A stretch of DNA of 64,000 bases from Limnohabitans sp. DM1 (GCF_001269385.1 NZ_CXOO01000014.1:237223-301222), one strand, 5' to 3'; shown: positions 16,562 through 25,079, counted from the stretch's first letter. Numbers and translations are program-made. The notes: generated by a model from the sequence alone, not told the origin.

Positions 16562-18450
16562 CACTTGGGACTGTATTGCAAGGTAGCAAACAAGCCACGG
16601 CCGGGGGTGTTGTAACCCCCAGCAAGCTCATAACGCTGATTGGTCAGATTCTCTAAGCGGACCCGCGCAATCCATGTGTCACTGAGCTTACGACTTGCAT
16701 AAACAGACATAAGTGCATAGCCTGCAAGTTGTGAGCCAAATTCAGTACGTGCTGAAGATCCATGGATCTTGGCGCCCACTTCATATGAAGCTATTGGACG
16801 AGACATTTCAAACGACCCATAGCGATGTGCACGACGATCCAGTGGCGACGAATCCGTAACATTCCAAGGATTCTGATCCACATAAGTCAACTTGACGCTG
16901 TTGCCTAACCACAGAGTACGCAGGCTGGCTTCGAAACCTTTGTTCTGGGTTTTTCCAATATTCTCAGCGTCATAGTGGGTGTTGTAGCCAATCGCATTGT
17001 CAGTATGGGTAGCAAAATAAACCAAACGTCCAACCGTTTGACCCGTTGCATAGATAACCCCGGCTTCTTGCGACTGATAATTTTCAGAGTTAACCAACGG
17101 ATTGGTTGAAATGTCGTAAGCAGAAGGTGCCTTGAAGCCTGTTGAGGTGGAGACAGTTAATTTCCACGTCGGCGTCAGTTGATAGCCTAACCCCAGCAGG
17201 CTTGTAGTGGCGTTAGAGTTCGCTTTTTTTATAGCTCCAGAATCATTACGATCAATGTCAATTTGATCATGGCGAAGATTCACTTGTACTGTCAATTGGT
17301 CAAAACGTTGCGTCAACCCTGCATAGGCTCCCAATGTTTTTCGACGCAATTGAAAACTGTCTTTTTGTTCGTGAAGATCATCCACCAAATCTAGCCCAAA
17401 GTTACCCGCAAATTTTTCCGTGAACTGGTACTGATTTGACCAATGGATTGCATCTTGCTTGGAGTTGTACTGACTTGAATCGAAGTTCAAAAATGGCTCA
17501 AGGTAAGTTGTCAACTCTTTGTATGTCGTCTTCGAAGTTGAAAGATCAAGTGTAGTTACCCATTGATCTGATACTACTTTTCTAACAAACGCACCGAAGG
17601 AGTCCACATCCTTTTTTGACTTGTGCTCATCTGCAGGAAGATCGCCGCGCAGATCATATTCAGAAGGACCATAACCACGGTCGTAATCAGTTTTGGACTG
17701 CATGGTTCTGACGCGCAGGCCCACAGACAAAGCAGACGAAATCTTCTTATCCACTTTTGCAGACGCGTACACGCTGGTATGGCCATCTTTGTCCGGATTG
17801 ACGGCAGCATTGATCGTCGAATTCATGGCCGAAAAACCATCGGTCGATGTTTTCCCAGCCATGACATTGAAGTTGTAATCAGACAAAGTGCCGGCATAAC
17901 CCGCATTCATGTCTACGGTGTTTCTGGCACCCAAAGTGATGGAGCCGAATGGCACTGGGTCACCCTTGAACTGACGTGTATAAATATTGATCACGCCCCC
18001 GACCGCCGCTTCGCCATAAAGAGCGCCAGCGTTGCCACGCAGCACTTCAATTCGCTCTATCAAAGCAAGTGGCATATCTGTCAAAGTCAAATTTCCACCA
18101 CTATCCGTTTGCGACCTGACGCCATCCACCAAAACAACAACATTGGTACTATTTTGTCCCCGCAAAAAATATGATGTTTGTGCACCAGGCCCGCCATTTC
18201 GGCCGAATTCAAAGCCAGCCTCGCCTTGCAGCAAGTCAGCCAAGGTCGGAGATTGTGACTTCTCTATTTCTTGTCGTGTGATGACTGACACCGAAGGCAA
18301 GACATCAGACAGGGGTTGAGGCAAACGTGCCGCAGAAATCACCATTGGATTGATCTCGACAGTTTGGGCTTGAACAGATGCAGATAAAGCCAAGGACAAA
18401 ATGGAAAGAACAGGCAGCGCAGAGCGTGCACGAAGCGTACGATTTTTCAT
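16561..18450 (-). CDS. btuB: TonB-dependent vitamin B12 outer-membrane receptor
   Basis: A 629-residue TonB-dependent receptor. Residues 1-29 are a signal peptide ending in VQAQ, followed by a TonB-box-like EINPMVISAARLP. The plug domain covers about residues 45-150 (SVSVITRQEIEKSQSPTLAD, LVDGVRSQ, IERIEVLRGNAGALYGEAAV). The rest is a beta-barrel ending GRGLFATLQYSPK. BtuB proteins are usually about 600-640 residues. The first gene of the operon, it lies directly behind a cobalamin riboswitch, which supports cobalamin over siderophores as ligand. Its coding sequence is visibly more AT-rich than its neighbours, common for surface receptors that evolve quickly or are exchanged. Confidence 0.93.
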   Translation of the reverse strand: MKNRTLRARSALPVLSILSLALSASVQAQTVEINPMVISAARLPQPLSDVLPSVSVITRQEIEKSQSPTLADLLQGEAGFEFGRNGGPGAQTSYFLRGQNSTNVVVLVDGVRSQTDSGGNLTLTDMPLALIERIEVLRGNAGALYGEAAVGGVINIYTRQFKGDPVPFGSITLGARNTVDMNAGYAGTLSDYNFNVMAGKTSTDGFSAMNSTINAAVNPDKDGHTSVYASAKVDKKISSALSVGLRVRTMQSKTDYDRGYGPSEYDLRGDLPADEHKSKKDVDSFGAFVRKVVSDQWVTTLDLSTSKTTYKELTTYLEPFLNFDSSQYNSKQDAIHWSNQYQFTEKFAGNFGLDLVDDLHEQKDSFQLRRKTLGAYAGLTQRFDQLTVQVNLRHDQIDIDRNDSGAIKKANSNATTSLLGLGYQLTPTWKLTVSTSTGFKAPSAYDISTNPLVNSENYQSQEAGVIYATGQTVGRLVYFATHTDNAIGYNTHYDAENIGKTQNKGFEASLRTLWLGNSVKLTYVDQNPWNVTDSSPLDRRAHRYGSFEMSRPIASYEVGAKIHGSSARTEFGSQLAGYALMSVYASRKLSDTWIARVRLENLTNQRYELAGGYNTPGRGLFATLQYSPK

Positions 18451-18524
18451 GAAAAACTAACAAGTCAAACGCCCTCACCGCCTTCCCCGACAGTGCATGG
18501 GCTTTACAACCTGCCTTGCGACAG

Positions 18525-18755
18525 GTCACCTTGTTGGCCGGTATCCGGGCTGGCAGATGCGACCTTCATCACCTTCCCGGCCACCTGTTTCAGGGCGGCC
18601 AGTGGTTTGAGATGAAAGCGGGGTTTTCTTAGGACTGAAAACCCGTCTGCTTACCGTTGCGGGGGCAGCGCAGGTTAGGATGGCCGTGGTGGCTTTTCCC
18701 TCCTGCTTCCCGTTGAACTGCGCGCCGTGAACCGGCATCGCGAGCACCAACAGGC
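18525..18755 (-). promoter_or_regulatory. Cobalamin (adenosylcobalamin) riboswitch
   Basis: Read on the minus strand, the btuB leader contains the conserved parts of a cobalamin riboswitch. Near the 5' end is GGTGCTCGCG. The core CTGCCCCCGCAACGGTAA lies at 18651-18668. The B12-box-like sequence GCCCGGATACCGGCC is within 18536-18550. A short inverted repeat (ACCTG/CAGGT) just downstream, at about 18510-18527, could serve as expression platform by occluding the btuB translation start. Binding of adenosylcobalamin is expected to switch off the whole btuB-to-cobQ operon. Exact ends are approximate. Confidence 0.92.
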
Positions 18756-18837
18756 TTCATTTTATGCGGCAAGCTGTCTGCCAGCCTACAAAGTCGGGTA
18801 ACGGCCTACAATCTGGTTCTCACTTTCAACGTTTGCC

Positions 18838-19068
18838 ATGGCCCATTCCGACACCATCGATCAGATCGCCGAGCGTGTGGATCACCTGCTGCTGCGCCAC
18901 GAAGAGCTGCAAAGGACCAACGCCTTGCTGTCCCAACAAGTTGTTGCGCTCACACAAGAGCGTGATCAGCTCAAATCCCGCTTGGCTGCGGCCAGAGCCC
19001 GCGTCGACGCCTTGATTGAACGGCTGCCATCGTCAGGCCCATCCACCATATCTGAGACATCCGCATGA
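18838..19068 (+). CDS. ZapB-like small coiled-coil cell-division protein
   Basis: A 76-residue, almost fully helical protein with heptad-like spacing from residue 5 to 63 (DQIAERVDHLLLRHEELQRT, then LTQERDQLKSRLAAARARVD). It resembles the small ZapB/TIGR02449-type proteins commonly encoded just before zapA. In the cell it would be a cytoplasmic factor at the Z-ring. Its stop overlaps the zapA start (ATGA), so the two are translationally coupled. A TACAAT -10-like hexamer at 18807-18812 precedes the gene. Confidence 0.75.
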   Translation: MAHSDTIDQIAERVDHLLLRHEELQRTNALLSQQVVALTQERDQLKSRLAAARARVDALIERLPSSGPSTISETSA

Positions 19069-19391
19069 GCGCTCAACAGTTGGAGGTCCAGATCATGGGC
19101 CAAAGTTACATCCTGGGCTGCCCTCCTGGCGGTGAAGAACGTTTGCTGGCCGCCGTGCATAAAGTGGATGAAGCCATGTGCAAAATTCGCGATGCCGGCA
19201 AGATCAAAGCCCGCGACAGGATTGCGGTTCTGGCGGCACTGAACCTGGCTTTTGATCAAGCTGAATTGGCCGCAAGCACCAGCCCTGTCAGCACACCCGT
19301 TGCCGATCTGCCCCAGCCATCGCAAGAACGACTTACACAGTTGCTGGGTCGACTGGATCAAGTCATTGAGCGTGATGGTCAGTTGATTTGA
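19065..19391 (+). CDS. zapA: Cell division protein ZapA
   Basis: A 108-residue ZapA. It has the N-terminal VQIMGQSYILGCPPGGEERL segment and a central helix DAGKIKARDRIAVLAALNLA; ZapA proteins are about 100 residues and bundle FtsZ filaments at midcell. The C-terminal part forms a helix suited to the ZapA coiled-coil tetramer. It overlaps the ZapB-like gene by 4 bp and is followed by the 6S RNA gene, the classical proteobacterial order. Confidence 0.93.
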   Translation: MSAQQLEVQIMGQSYILGCPPGGEERLLAAVHKVDEAMCKIRDAGKIKARDRIAVLAALNLAFDQAELAASTSPVSTPVADLPQPSQERLTQLLGRLDQVIERDGQLI

Positions 19392-19431
19392 CACTTGCAA
19401 CACCCAGCCCGAAACGCATGAGCAAAGCGCC

Positions 19432-19437
19432 TACAAT
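19432..19437 (+). promoter_or_regulatory. -10 element of the 6S RNA promoter
   Basis: TACAAT lies 6-7 bp before the predicted 5' end of the 6S RNA. A convincing -35 hexamer is not visible at the ideal distance (CCGAAA at 19409-19414), so the promoter rests on the -10 element and position. Confidence 0.5.
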
Positions 19438-19442
19438 GGCGC

Positions 19443-19617
19443 GGTCTGCGGTGCATGCCGGGCTTTATATTTCCTTGAACCAATGCTCTTAGAGCCCGGG
19501 CTTGGTACATTGGCTGGTGAGCGTGATCGTCTCGCGTCAGATGAACCCAACGCCAGTCTGCCCTCGCCCACCTGAACCCCCGGTTCAGGATGACGGTCCG
19601 GTGGCACTCGCAGACAC
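19443..19617 (+). ncRNA. ssrS: 6S RNA
   Basis: About 175 nt directly after zapA, the usual location of ssrS. The ends can pair: GTCTGCG near 19445 with CGCAGAC near 19609-19615, plus GTGC with GCAC, giving the terminal stem. Conserved blocks resemble E. coli 6S RNA: TTGGCTGGTGAGCGTGATCG (near 19509-19528) corresponds to the GGTTGGTGAGCATGCTCGG region, and CACCTGAACCCCCGGTTCAG to the CACCTTGAACC...GGTTCAAG hairpin. The RNA mimics an open promoter and sequesters sigma-70 RNA polymerase in stationary phase. Ends are approximate. Confidence 0.85.
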
Positions 19618-19641
19618 CTTCTTTATTTCCATCCATACATC

Positions 19642-20457
19642 ATGTTCATCGAACCTGTGCTCCTGGCCCAATTGGCTGTTCTTGGTTTGTGCACCGGCTT
19701 CCTCGCTGGTTTGCTCGGCATTGGCGGAGGCATGATCATGGTGCCATTTCTGACATGGATGTTGAGTCAAAAAGGCGTGAGCCCTGATCTGGCCGTCAAG
19801 ATGGCGATTGCCACATCGATGGCCACCATCATCTTCACTTCGGTCTCGAGTGTGCGTGCCCACCACAAGAAAAAAGCCGTGCGTTGGGATTTGGTCAAGG
19901 GCCTGGCCCCGGGCATCGTGATCGGCAGCCTGATCGGCAGCCTGGGCATTTTTGCCTTTGCCAAAGGCACTTACCTGGCTTTGTTCTTTGCGCTGTTTGT
20001 GGGCTTTTCGGCCACACAAATGTTTTTGGACAAAAAACCTGCGCCCTCGCGCCAGGTGCCCGGTTTTCAGGGCTTGCTCGGCGCGGGCGGCCTGATCGGC
20101 TTGCTCTCGGGTCTGGTGGGTGCAGGCGGCGGCTTCATCAGCGTGCCCTTCATGGCCTGGTGCAATGTGGCCATCCACAACGCCGTGGCCACCAGCGCGG
20201 CCCTGGGCTTTCCCATCGCGTTGGCCAACGTGGCCGGCTACATCGTGAGCGGCCAGAACGTGCAAAACCTTCCGGCCTACAGCTTTGGCTATTTGTGGTT
20301 GCCCGCTTTGGTGGTGATCGCGGTGTGCAGTGTGCTGATGGCCCCCATTGGGGCGGCCACCGCGCACAAGCTGCCTGTCAAGCAACTCAAGCGGGTGTTT
20401 GCCAGCGTGCTCTATCTGCTGGCCGCTTACATGCTCTACAAAGGCCTGTCCGCCTGA
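19642..20457 (+). CDS. TauE/SafE family sulfite/organosulfur exporter-like membrane protein
   Basis: A 271-residue inner-membrane protein of the TauE/SafE (COG0730) family with about eight hydrophobic segments. The duplicated family motif is clear: LAGLLGIGGGMIMVPFL near residues 19-35 and LSGLVGAGGGFISVPFMAW near 157-176. Such proteins export sulfite, sulfoacetate or similar small anions; nothing here identifies the substrate. It starts 25 bp after the 6S RNA, has no obvious Shine-Dalgarno and may be co-transcribed from the 6S promoter region. Confidence 0.85.
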   Translation: MFIEPVLLAQLAVLGLCTGFLAGLLGIGGGMIMVPFLTWMLSQKGVSPDLAVKMAIATSMATIIFTSVSSVRAHHKKKAVRWDLVKGLAPGIVIGSLIGSLGIFAFAKGTYLALFFALFVGFSATQMFLDKKPAPSRQVPGFQGLLGAGGLIGLLSGLVGAGGGFISVPFMAWCNVAIHNAVATSAALGFPIALANVAGYIVSGQNVQNLPAYSFGYLWLPALVVIAVCSVLMAPIGAATAHKLPVKQLKRVFASVLYLLAAYMLYKGLSA

Positions 20458-20514
20458 TCTCTGAGGGCCAACCTCGGACGATCGGAGCCAATTGGGGACG
20501 CAACCCCGACCTCT

Positions 20515-21255
20515 TCAGCGCAGCACAATGCTGCCCGAGATGTTCACCACCACGCGTGACTTGCCGGCCAGCGTCGGCGTGGGTGCTGGGGCTGCGGCCA
20601 TTTGTGCCATGGCCATGCGTGGCATGGCGCTGCCCTCCTGGGCCTCTTGCGCGTTGACGCGAACCTCCCTGAGCGTGTAAGCCGCAAAGCCGAACTGCTG
20701 CGTCAAGGCCTGGGCTTTGCTCTGAAAACGTGACACCGCCTCGGCCTGGATGCGGGATTCGGCGGCGATTTTTTGCTCAGGGCTCAGCTGCCAATCGATT
20801 TGGGCCACCGTGAGCTCTTGCAAACGTGCGGCGAGCGTCGCGATCTGAACGGCATCACGGCCTTGCAGGACCAGCTGCGCAGAGCCCGACCAGCCGTTGA
20901 TTTTGCCCTCGCGGCCATAACGCGGCGACACATCCATCTCCCCCGTGCTCACGTCCAGGGCGCCCGGCTTGGCCAGCGGCGTGGCCATTGCCAAAGCGGC
21001 GGACAGCACAGCATTGAGCTGCTTTTGAACCGCCGGGGCTTGCAAGCCCTCTTTTTGAACCGCCAGGGTCATGACCAGCCAGTCTTGCGGCACCTCCGTG
21101 TGCGCCGATGCACTCAAGTGCAGCACCTGATGGGGTGCAGCCTGGGCTGCGGGCGGCGAAGTCGGGGAAAGATTTTGCGCCAGCGCAGAGCCCCAAGGCA
21201 GGCCTATGGCCAACAGGCAGGCCAAGGCCAACGCGGGTGTGGGTTTCGTGGTCAT
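20515..21255 (-). CDS. SIMPL-domain (DUF541) periplasmic protein
   Basis: A 246-residue protein with a signal peptide (ALALACLLAIGLPWGSALAQ, cleavage near residue 26) and a SIMPL/DUF541 domain. Family features include LHLSASAHTEVPQDWLVMTL, VSTGEMDVSPRYGREGKING and a Q-rich helical segment before YTLREVRVNA. I chose the ATG at 21255 because AAAGGA lies just upstream; an earlier start would add 6 residues. Members occur in the periplasm or outer membrane of many Gram-negatives and their function is poorly defined. It converges with the TauE/SafE gene. Confidence 0.82.
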   Translation of the reverse strand: MTTKPTPALALACLLAIGLPWGSALAQNLSPTSPPAAQAAPHQVLHLSASAHTEVPQDWLVMTLAVQKEGLQAPAVQKQLNAVLSAALAMATPLAKPGALDVSTGEMDVSPRYGREGKINGWSGSAQLVLQGRDAVQIATLAARLQELTVAQIDWQLSPEQKIAAESRIQAEAVSRFQSKAQALTQQFGFAAYTLREVRVNAQEAQEGSAMPRMAMAQMAAAPAPTPTLAGKSRVVVNISGSIVLR

Positions 21256-21346
21256 CGGGGTCCTTTCAAACATTCAAGCCAAATCGACTGGCCGATTGTG
21301 AAGGCCGCCATGGGCAAGCCTGCTGACCCAGCGCAGAGTTTTGGTG

Positions 21347-22024
21347 TCAGGGTGTAACGCACCATGGCGCCTGGTCATGCACCAGGCCCATCCACAAAGC
21401 CCAGGCCGACACCGACGCCAGCGCCAAGCCTGCCACACGCATGCCCCAGGCCCCATCGCCCAAGGTCTGCATGCGCAAAAACAGCCAAGGCCCGGCCCAC
21501 AGGCTGATGCTGCTGCCCAAGGCAAACAAGGCCATGGTGGCCGCACCCTCCAAGGGCTGGCTGGTCAAGGCAGCCACCATCAAAGCCGAATACAACAAGC
21601 CACAGGGCATGAAGGCCCACAGCCCACCCACCATCCAGGGCGCGGCGCGCCCCCAGCGGCTGTTGAAAGCCCGCACGCGCGCCCATAAGCGGCGCGCTGC
21701 AGCGTCGAGCCACACGGGTTGCCGCGCCTGCAGCACGAGCAGCAAGCCCATCACCAAAGCGGTGAGGTGCAGCAAGGTCCACACCGGGCGAATGGCGGCC
21801 GACTGCGTGGTCAACCAGCCCAAGCCCTGCACGCTGGCCGCAGCCACCGCGCCCAAGAGCGCATAGCCGCCCAGGCGGCCCAGCTGAAACGCCAGCAAGG
21901 CCTGCGCACGCCGCTCACCCGCCGCCTGGCCCAGGCCCGCACAGGCTGCGCCGCACATGGCCACGCAATGCGGCCCACCCAACACCCCCATCATCAAGGC
22001 CGTGATGGCCAAAGAACTTTGCAT
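21347..22024 (-). CDS. SafE-like membrane protein associated with cbb3 oxidase genes (COG2836)
   Basis: A 225-residue polytopic protein of the 'sulfite exporter TauE/SafE' COG2836 type, with about six hydrophobic segments. The N-terminus carries GGPHCVAMCGAACAGLG, a Cys-containing motif typical of this DsbD-like group and often proposed to handle copper or thiols. A second conserved segment is FMPCGLLYSALMVAAL. Genes of this kind commonly accompany cbb3 oxidase assembly genes, and here it lies next to hemN, fnr and the cco cluster. A role in copper supply to the oxidase is plausible but not shown by sequence. Confidence 0.8.
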   Translation of the reverse strand: MQSSLAITALMMGVLGGPHCVAMCGAACAGLGQAAGERRAQALLAFQLGRLGGYALLGAVAAASVQGLGWLTTQSAAIRPVWTLLHLTALVMGLLLVLQARQPVWLDAAARRLWARVRAFNSRWGRAAPWMVGGLWAFMPCGLLYSALMVAALTSQPLEGAATMALFALGSSISLWAGPWLFLRMQTLGDGAWGMRVAGLALASVSAWALWMGLVHDQAPWCVTP

Positions 22025-22106
22025 GGCTTGTTCGCTTGAATGTCAAGAGGCGCATTGTCGGCGATGCAGACCGCCAAGGACGTGCCCAGACTCATGACCG
22101 ATCGCA

Positions 22107-23489
22107 TCAAATGATTTTGGAATACCGCGTGCGGTTGCGGTCGGCCTGCACATAGCGGTCGAACACCATGGCCACGCCGCGCACAAAGAACCAGCCCATG
22201 GCCGTGACCTGAATCCCGGTCTCGCTCAACTGCACCAGGCCCTGCGCTTGCATGTGTTCGAGCTGGGCCAGCTCTGGGGCAAACAGGGTCTTGAAGTCGA
22301 CCAGCCAGGCCAGGTTGATGGACTCGTATTGCAAATGCCCCTGGCACATGAGCGCCATGATGACCGAGCGGCGGATCAGGTCGTCGCGCGTGAGCGCCAG
22401 GCCCCGCACCACCGGGAAATGGCCTTGGTCGAGCAGGTCGGCATACTCTTCCAGGGTCTTGGCGTTTTGGCTGTAGGTCGTGCCGATGCGGCCGATCGAG
22501 GACACGCCCAGCGCGATCAGGTCGCAATCGGCCTGCGTGCTGTAGCCCTGGAAGTTGCGGTGCAAACGCCCTTGCCGTTTGGCCACGGCCAAGGCGTCAT
22601 CCGGCAAGGCGAAGTGATCCATGCCGATGTAGACATAGCCAGCATCGGTCAGGGCGTCGAGCGAGCGCGAGAGCATGGCCACCTTGCCTGCAGCCGATGG
22701 CAGTTCATGCACATGGATGCGCCGCTGCGGCTTGAAGCGTTCGGGCAAATGGGCGTAGGCATACAGCGCGATGCGCTCAGGGTGCAACTGCTTGACCTGT
22801 GCCAAGGTACGCTCAAAGGATTGCGGGGTTTGCAAAGGCAAGCCGTAAATCAGGTCCACATTCACCGACTCAAATCCCATACAACGAGCCGCTTCAACAA
22901 GTTGAAAGACTTGATCTGCTGGCTGGAGACGGTGAACTGCTTTTTGCACATCAGGATCAAAGTCCTGAACGCCAAAACTCAGGCGATTGAAACCCAGCTC
23001 GGCCAAAACCGCCAAGCGGCTTTCGTCCACGGTGCGCGGGTCCACCTCGACCGAATATTCACCGCCGGGGGCAAAGACAAAGTGTTCACGCAGCAAGGCC
23101 ATGAGTTGGCGCAACTGGGCATCGCTCAAAAATGTGGGCGTTCCACCCCCCAAATGCAGTTGACTGACCGCTTGTCCTCGTCCCAGATGGCGGGTGTGCA
23201 GCGCCACCTCTTGCTTCAGGTAATGCAGATATGTCGCCGCCTGCTCTTTGTGTTTGGTGATGATTTTGTTGCACGCACAGTAATAACAAAGGGACTCACA
23301 AAACGGAATGTGCACGTACAAAGACAGGGGCGGCTGCTTTCCCACAGCACCCAGTTGGCGCTTTGTCAAGGCTTGGATGTAATCGGCCTCGCCAAAGGCT
23401 TGCACAAAACGGTCTGCCGTCGGATAAGAGGTGTAGCGAGGACCCGGCACGTCAAAACGGGACAACAATTCGGGGGTGATGACAGACAT
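22107..23489 (-). CDS. hemN: Oxygen-independent coproporphyrinogen III oxidase
   Basis: A 460-residue radical-SAM enzyme that converts coproporphyrinogen III to protoporphyrinogen IX without oxygen. The iron-sulfur motif is C64, C68, C71 with an additional C73 in IPFCESLCYYCAC, as in true HemN. Other family blocks are LHLGGGTPTFL and FGVQDFDPDVQKAVHR, with a long C-terminal HemN domain. The ATG at 23489 gives the standard length; the upstream extension is non-conserved. It diverges from fnr, and an FNR-like palindrome is centred 76 bp upstream of its start, consistent with induction at low oxygen to supply haem for the cbb3 oxidase. Confidence 0.95.
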   Translation of the reverse strand: MSVITPELLSRFDVPGPRYTSYPTADRFVQAFGEADYIQALTKRQLGAVGKQPPLSLYVHIPFCESLCYYCACNKIITKHKEQAATYLHYLKQEVALHTRHLGRGQAVSQLHLGGGTPTFLSDAQLRQLMALLREHFVFAPGGEYSVEVDPRTVDESRLAVLAELGFNRLSFGVQDFDPDVQKAVHRLQPADQVFQLVEAARCMGFESVNVDLIYGLPLQTPQSFERTLAQVKQLHPERIALYAYAHLPERFKPQRRIHVHELPSAAGKVAMLSRSLDALTDAGYVYIGMDHFALPDDALAVAKRQGRLHRNFQGYSTQADCDLIALGVSSIGRIGTTYSQNAKTLEEYADLLDQGHFPVVRGLALTRDDLIRRSVIMALMCQGHLQYESINLAWLVDFKTLFAPELAQLEHMQAQGLVQLSETGIQVTAMGWFFVRGVAMVFDRYVQADRNRTRYSKII

Positions 23490-23558
23490 GGCTTGGCCCT
23501 TCACGCAAACGTCTTCAAAAATTGAAAGAGACTTTGCCTTTTTGAAGGTGCTTGGGTT

Positions 23559-23572
23559 TTGACACAAGTCAA
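23559..23572. promoter_or_regulatory. FNR-type binding site between hemN and fnr
   Basis: TTGACACAAGTCAA is a perfect 5-4-5 palindrome close to the FNR/ANR consensus TTGAT-N4-ATCAA. A class II site at -41.5 would put the hemN start near 23524, leaving a 35-nt leader. It lies about 130 bp from the fnr start, so it could also mediate autoregulation. Confidence 0.7.
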
Positions 23573-23695
23573 AGGGAATACTTGTTTTAGAGGATTTTCT
23601 GCACAGAGCAGGTACACACACGATTTTGAAAGATTTTTCGGTTTAAGCTCAAACCTTGATCCAAGGCAAATCCAACGCTCAATCTGAGATAAACC

Positions 23696-24418
23696 ATGAA
23701 TCCCGAAGTCATCAAAGTCGCCTGCTCGAATTGCAATTTGCGCGAGTTGTGCATGCCCGTGGGCCTGAGTAACCATGACTTGAACCGACTCGACGACCTG
23801 GTGGCTGTGCGCCGCAGGGTCAAGCGGGGTGACACCTTGTTCACCAACGGTGAGAAATTCACATCGCTTTACGCCATACGCACGGGTTTTTTCAAAACCT
23901 GTCTGTCCACAGAAGACGGGCGCGATCAGGTCACAGGTTTTCAAATGGCGGGCGAAATCATTGGCCTGGACGGCATCGTGAACGACCAACACAGCTGCGA
24001 TGCCGTTGCACTGGAAGATGCAGAAGTGTGTGTCATGCCTTTTGACCGGATCGAAGAAATTTCCCGCGAGGTCACCGCCTTGCAGCACCACGTTCACAAA
24101 ATCATGAGCCGCGAAATTGTGCGTGAGCATGGGGTGATGCTGCTCCTGGGCAGCATGCGTGCTGAGGAACGCTTGGCCGCCTTTTTATTGAATCTGGTGC
24201 AAAGACTGCATGCCCGAGGTTTCTCGCAATCCGAGTTGGTCTTGCGCATGACCCGTGAAGAAATCGGCAGCTACCTGGGCCTCAAGCTCGAAACCGTGAG
24301 CCGCACTTTCTCCAAGTTTGTGGAAGAAGGCATGGTCGAAGTCAAACAGCGGCATGTGCGGATTTTGAGCAGCGAAGGTTTGCAACGCTTGGTCAACAAC
24401 GCCTCCCAATGCCATTGA
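23696..24418 (+). CDS. fnr: FNR-type oxygen-responsive transcription regulator
   Basis: A 240-residue Crp/Fnr regulator with the oxygen-sensing cysteines expected for a [4Fe-4S] FNR: C10, C13 and C19 in CSNCNLRELC plus C101 in the sensor domain. The cyclic-nucleotide-like beta-roll spans about residues 30-120, the dimer helix about 125-155 and the helix-turn-helix about 183-206 (REEIGSYLGLKLETVSRTFS), whose E-SR pattern recognises TTGAT-type half-sites. Palindromes of that type precede hemN, ccoN and ccoI/uspA in this window, so this protein is the likely activator of the local microaerobic genes. Confidence 0.95.
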   Translation: MNPEVIKVACSNCNLRELCMPVGLSNHDLNRLDDLVAVRRRVKRGDTLFTNGEKFTSLYAIRTGFFKTCLSTEDGRDQVTGFQMAGEIIGLDGIVNDQHSCDAVALEDAEVCVMPFDRIEEISREVTALQHHVHKIMSREIVREHGVMLLLGSMRAEERLAAFLLNLVQRLHARGFSQSELVLRMTREEIGSYLGLKLETVSRTFSKFVEEGMVEVKQRHVRILSSEGLQRLVNNASQCH

Positions 24419-24446
24419 GTCTTTAAATCCTTCCTCTGGCGTTCAC

Positions 24447-24692
24447 TCAGGCCACTGAGTCGTTGACTTCTGCGGATGACTGAGCCAACAGCATGGTCAA
24501 TGCACTGGACAGCATGGCCAAGCCCCAAAAAGCAAAAAACGCCAGCGTGTAAATAGCCTGCCGTGACAGGTCCAGATCCCGGCCGAACCAGTGCAGGTCC
24601 TGCGGGTCTACAAATGCAAAAACAAGCACCTCCATCAAACCTGCAACCAAAAAGGCCGGCCAGGTGATCCACATCCAAGGTTGCGCGCGCAT
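24447..24692 (-). CDS. Small two-TM membrane protein of the cco locus
   Basis: An 81-residue protein with two predicted membrane segments (WITWPAFLVAGLMEVLVFAF and IYTLAFFAFWGLAMLSSALT) joined by a polar loop containing DPQDLHWFG. It ends the cco gene run, 18 bp after the FixH-like gene, and converges with fnr. I do not recognise a named family. Its position suggests an accessory or assembly role for the cbb3 oxidase. Confidence 0.7.
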   Translation of the reverse strand: MRAQPWMWITWPAFLVAGLMEVLVFAFVDPQDLHWFGRDLDLSRQAIYTLAFFAFWGLAMLSSALTMLLAQSSAEVNDSVA

Positions 24693-24710
24693 GGGAGTTG
24701 TCCTTCAAGC

Positions 24711-25052
24711 TCAGTGTTTCGAAGGTGCTGGAGCCGGGACAGATGCCGGAGATGGGGCGCTTGCATTCGCTGCACCCGCATCGGCACTGCCTGAAGCGTC
24801 CTTGGACTTGGGCAACTCGCCTGTGGCTGCATGGTTACGGCCTTGCATGGCGGGGGCGAGGGTGATGCCTTGGCGTTCTTGCGTGGCGGTGCGTGGTGTC
24901 ACGGTGAGCACCGGGTCGGGGTTGCTCGCGGCGATGTAGAACGTGATCAAGCCCGCCACCACCACCACGGCGGGCCCCCCCACCACCATCCAAACCATGC
25001 CAAAGCGCCACCAAGGCTGGCCCGCTTGTTGCGAATTCAAAGTGTTGCTCAT
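24711..25052 (-). CDS. ccoH: FixH/CcoH-like cbb3 oxidase assembly protein
   Basis: A 113-residue protein with one membrane segment (MVWMVVGGPAVVVVAGLITF at about residues 19-38) following QPWWRFGMVW, similar to the start of FixH/CcoH proteins, then TFYIAASNPDPVL. The C-terminal half is a low-complexity Ala/Pro/Ser tail rather than the longer FixH periplasmic domain, so it is a short form. It follows ccoG by 27 bp. CcoH helps assemble the cbb3 oxidase; the assignment rests on the N-terminus and location. Confidence 0.65.
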   Translation of the reverse strand: MSNTLNSQQAGQPWWRFGMVWMVVGGPAVVVVAGLITFYIAASNPDPVLTVTPRTATQERQGITLAPAMQGRNHAATGELPKSKDASGSADAGAANASAPSPASVPAPAPSKH

Positions 25053-25079
25053 GGGTGTCTTTCTGAAGTGGCAGACCGC

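Noticed and set aside
16561..18450. Siderophore receptor instead of BtuB
   Set aside because: The cobalamin riboswitch directly upstream and corrinoid genes downstream make cobalamin far more likely.
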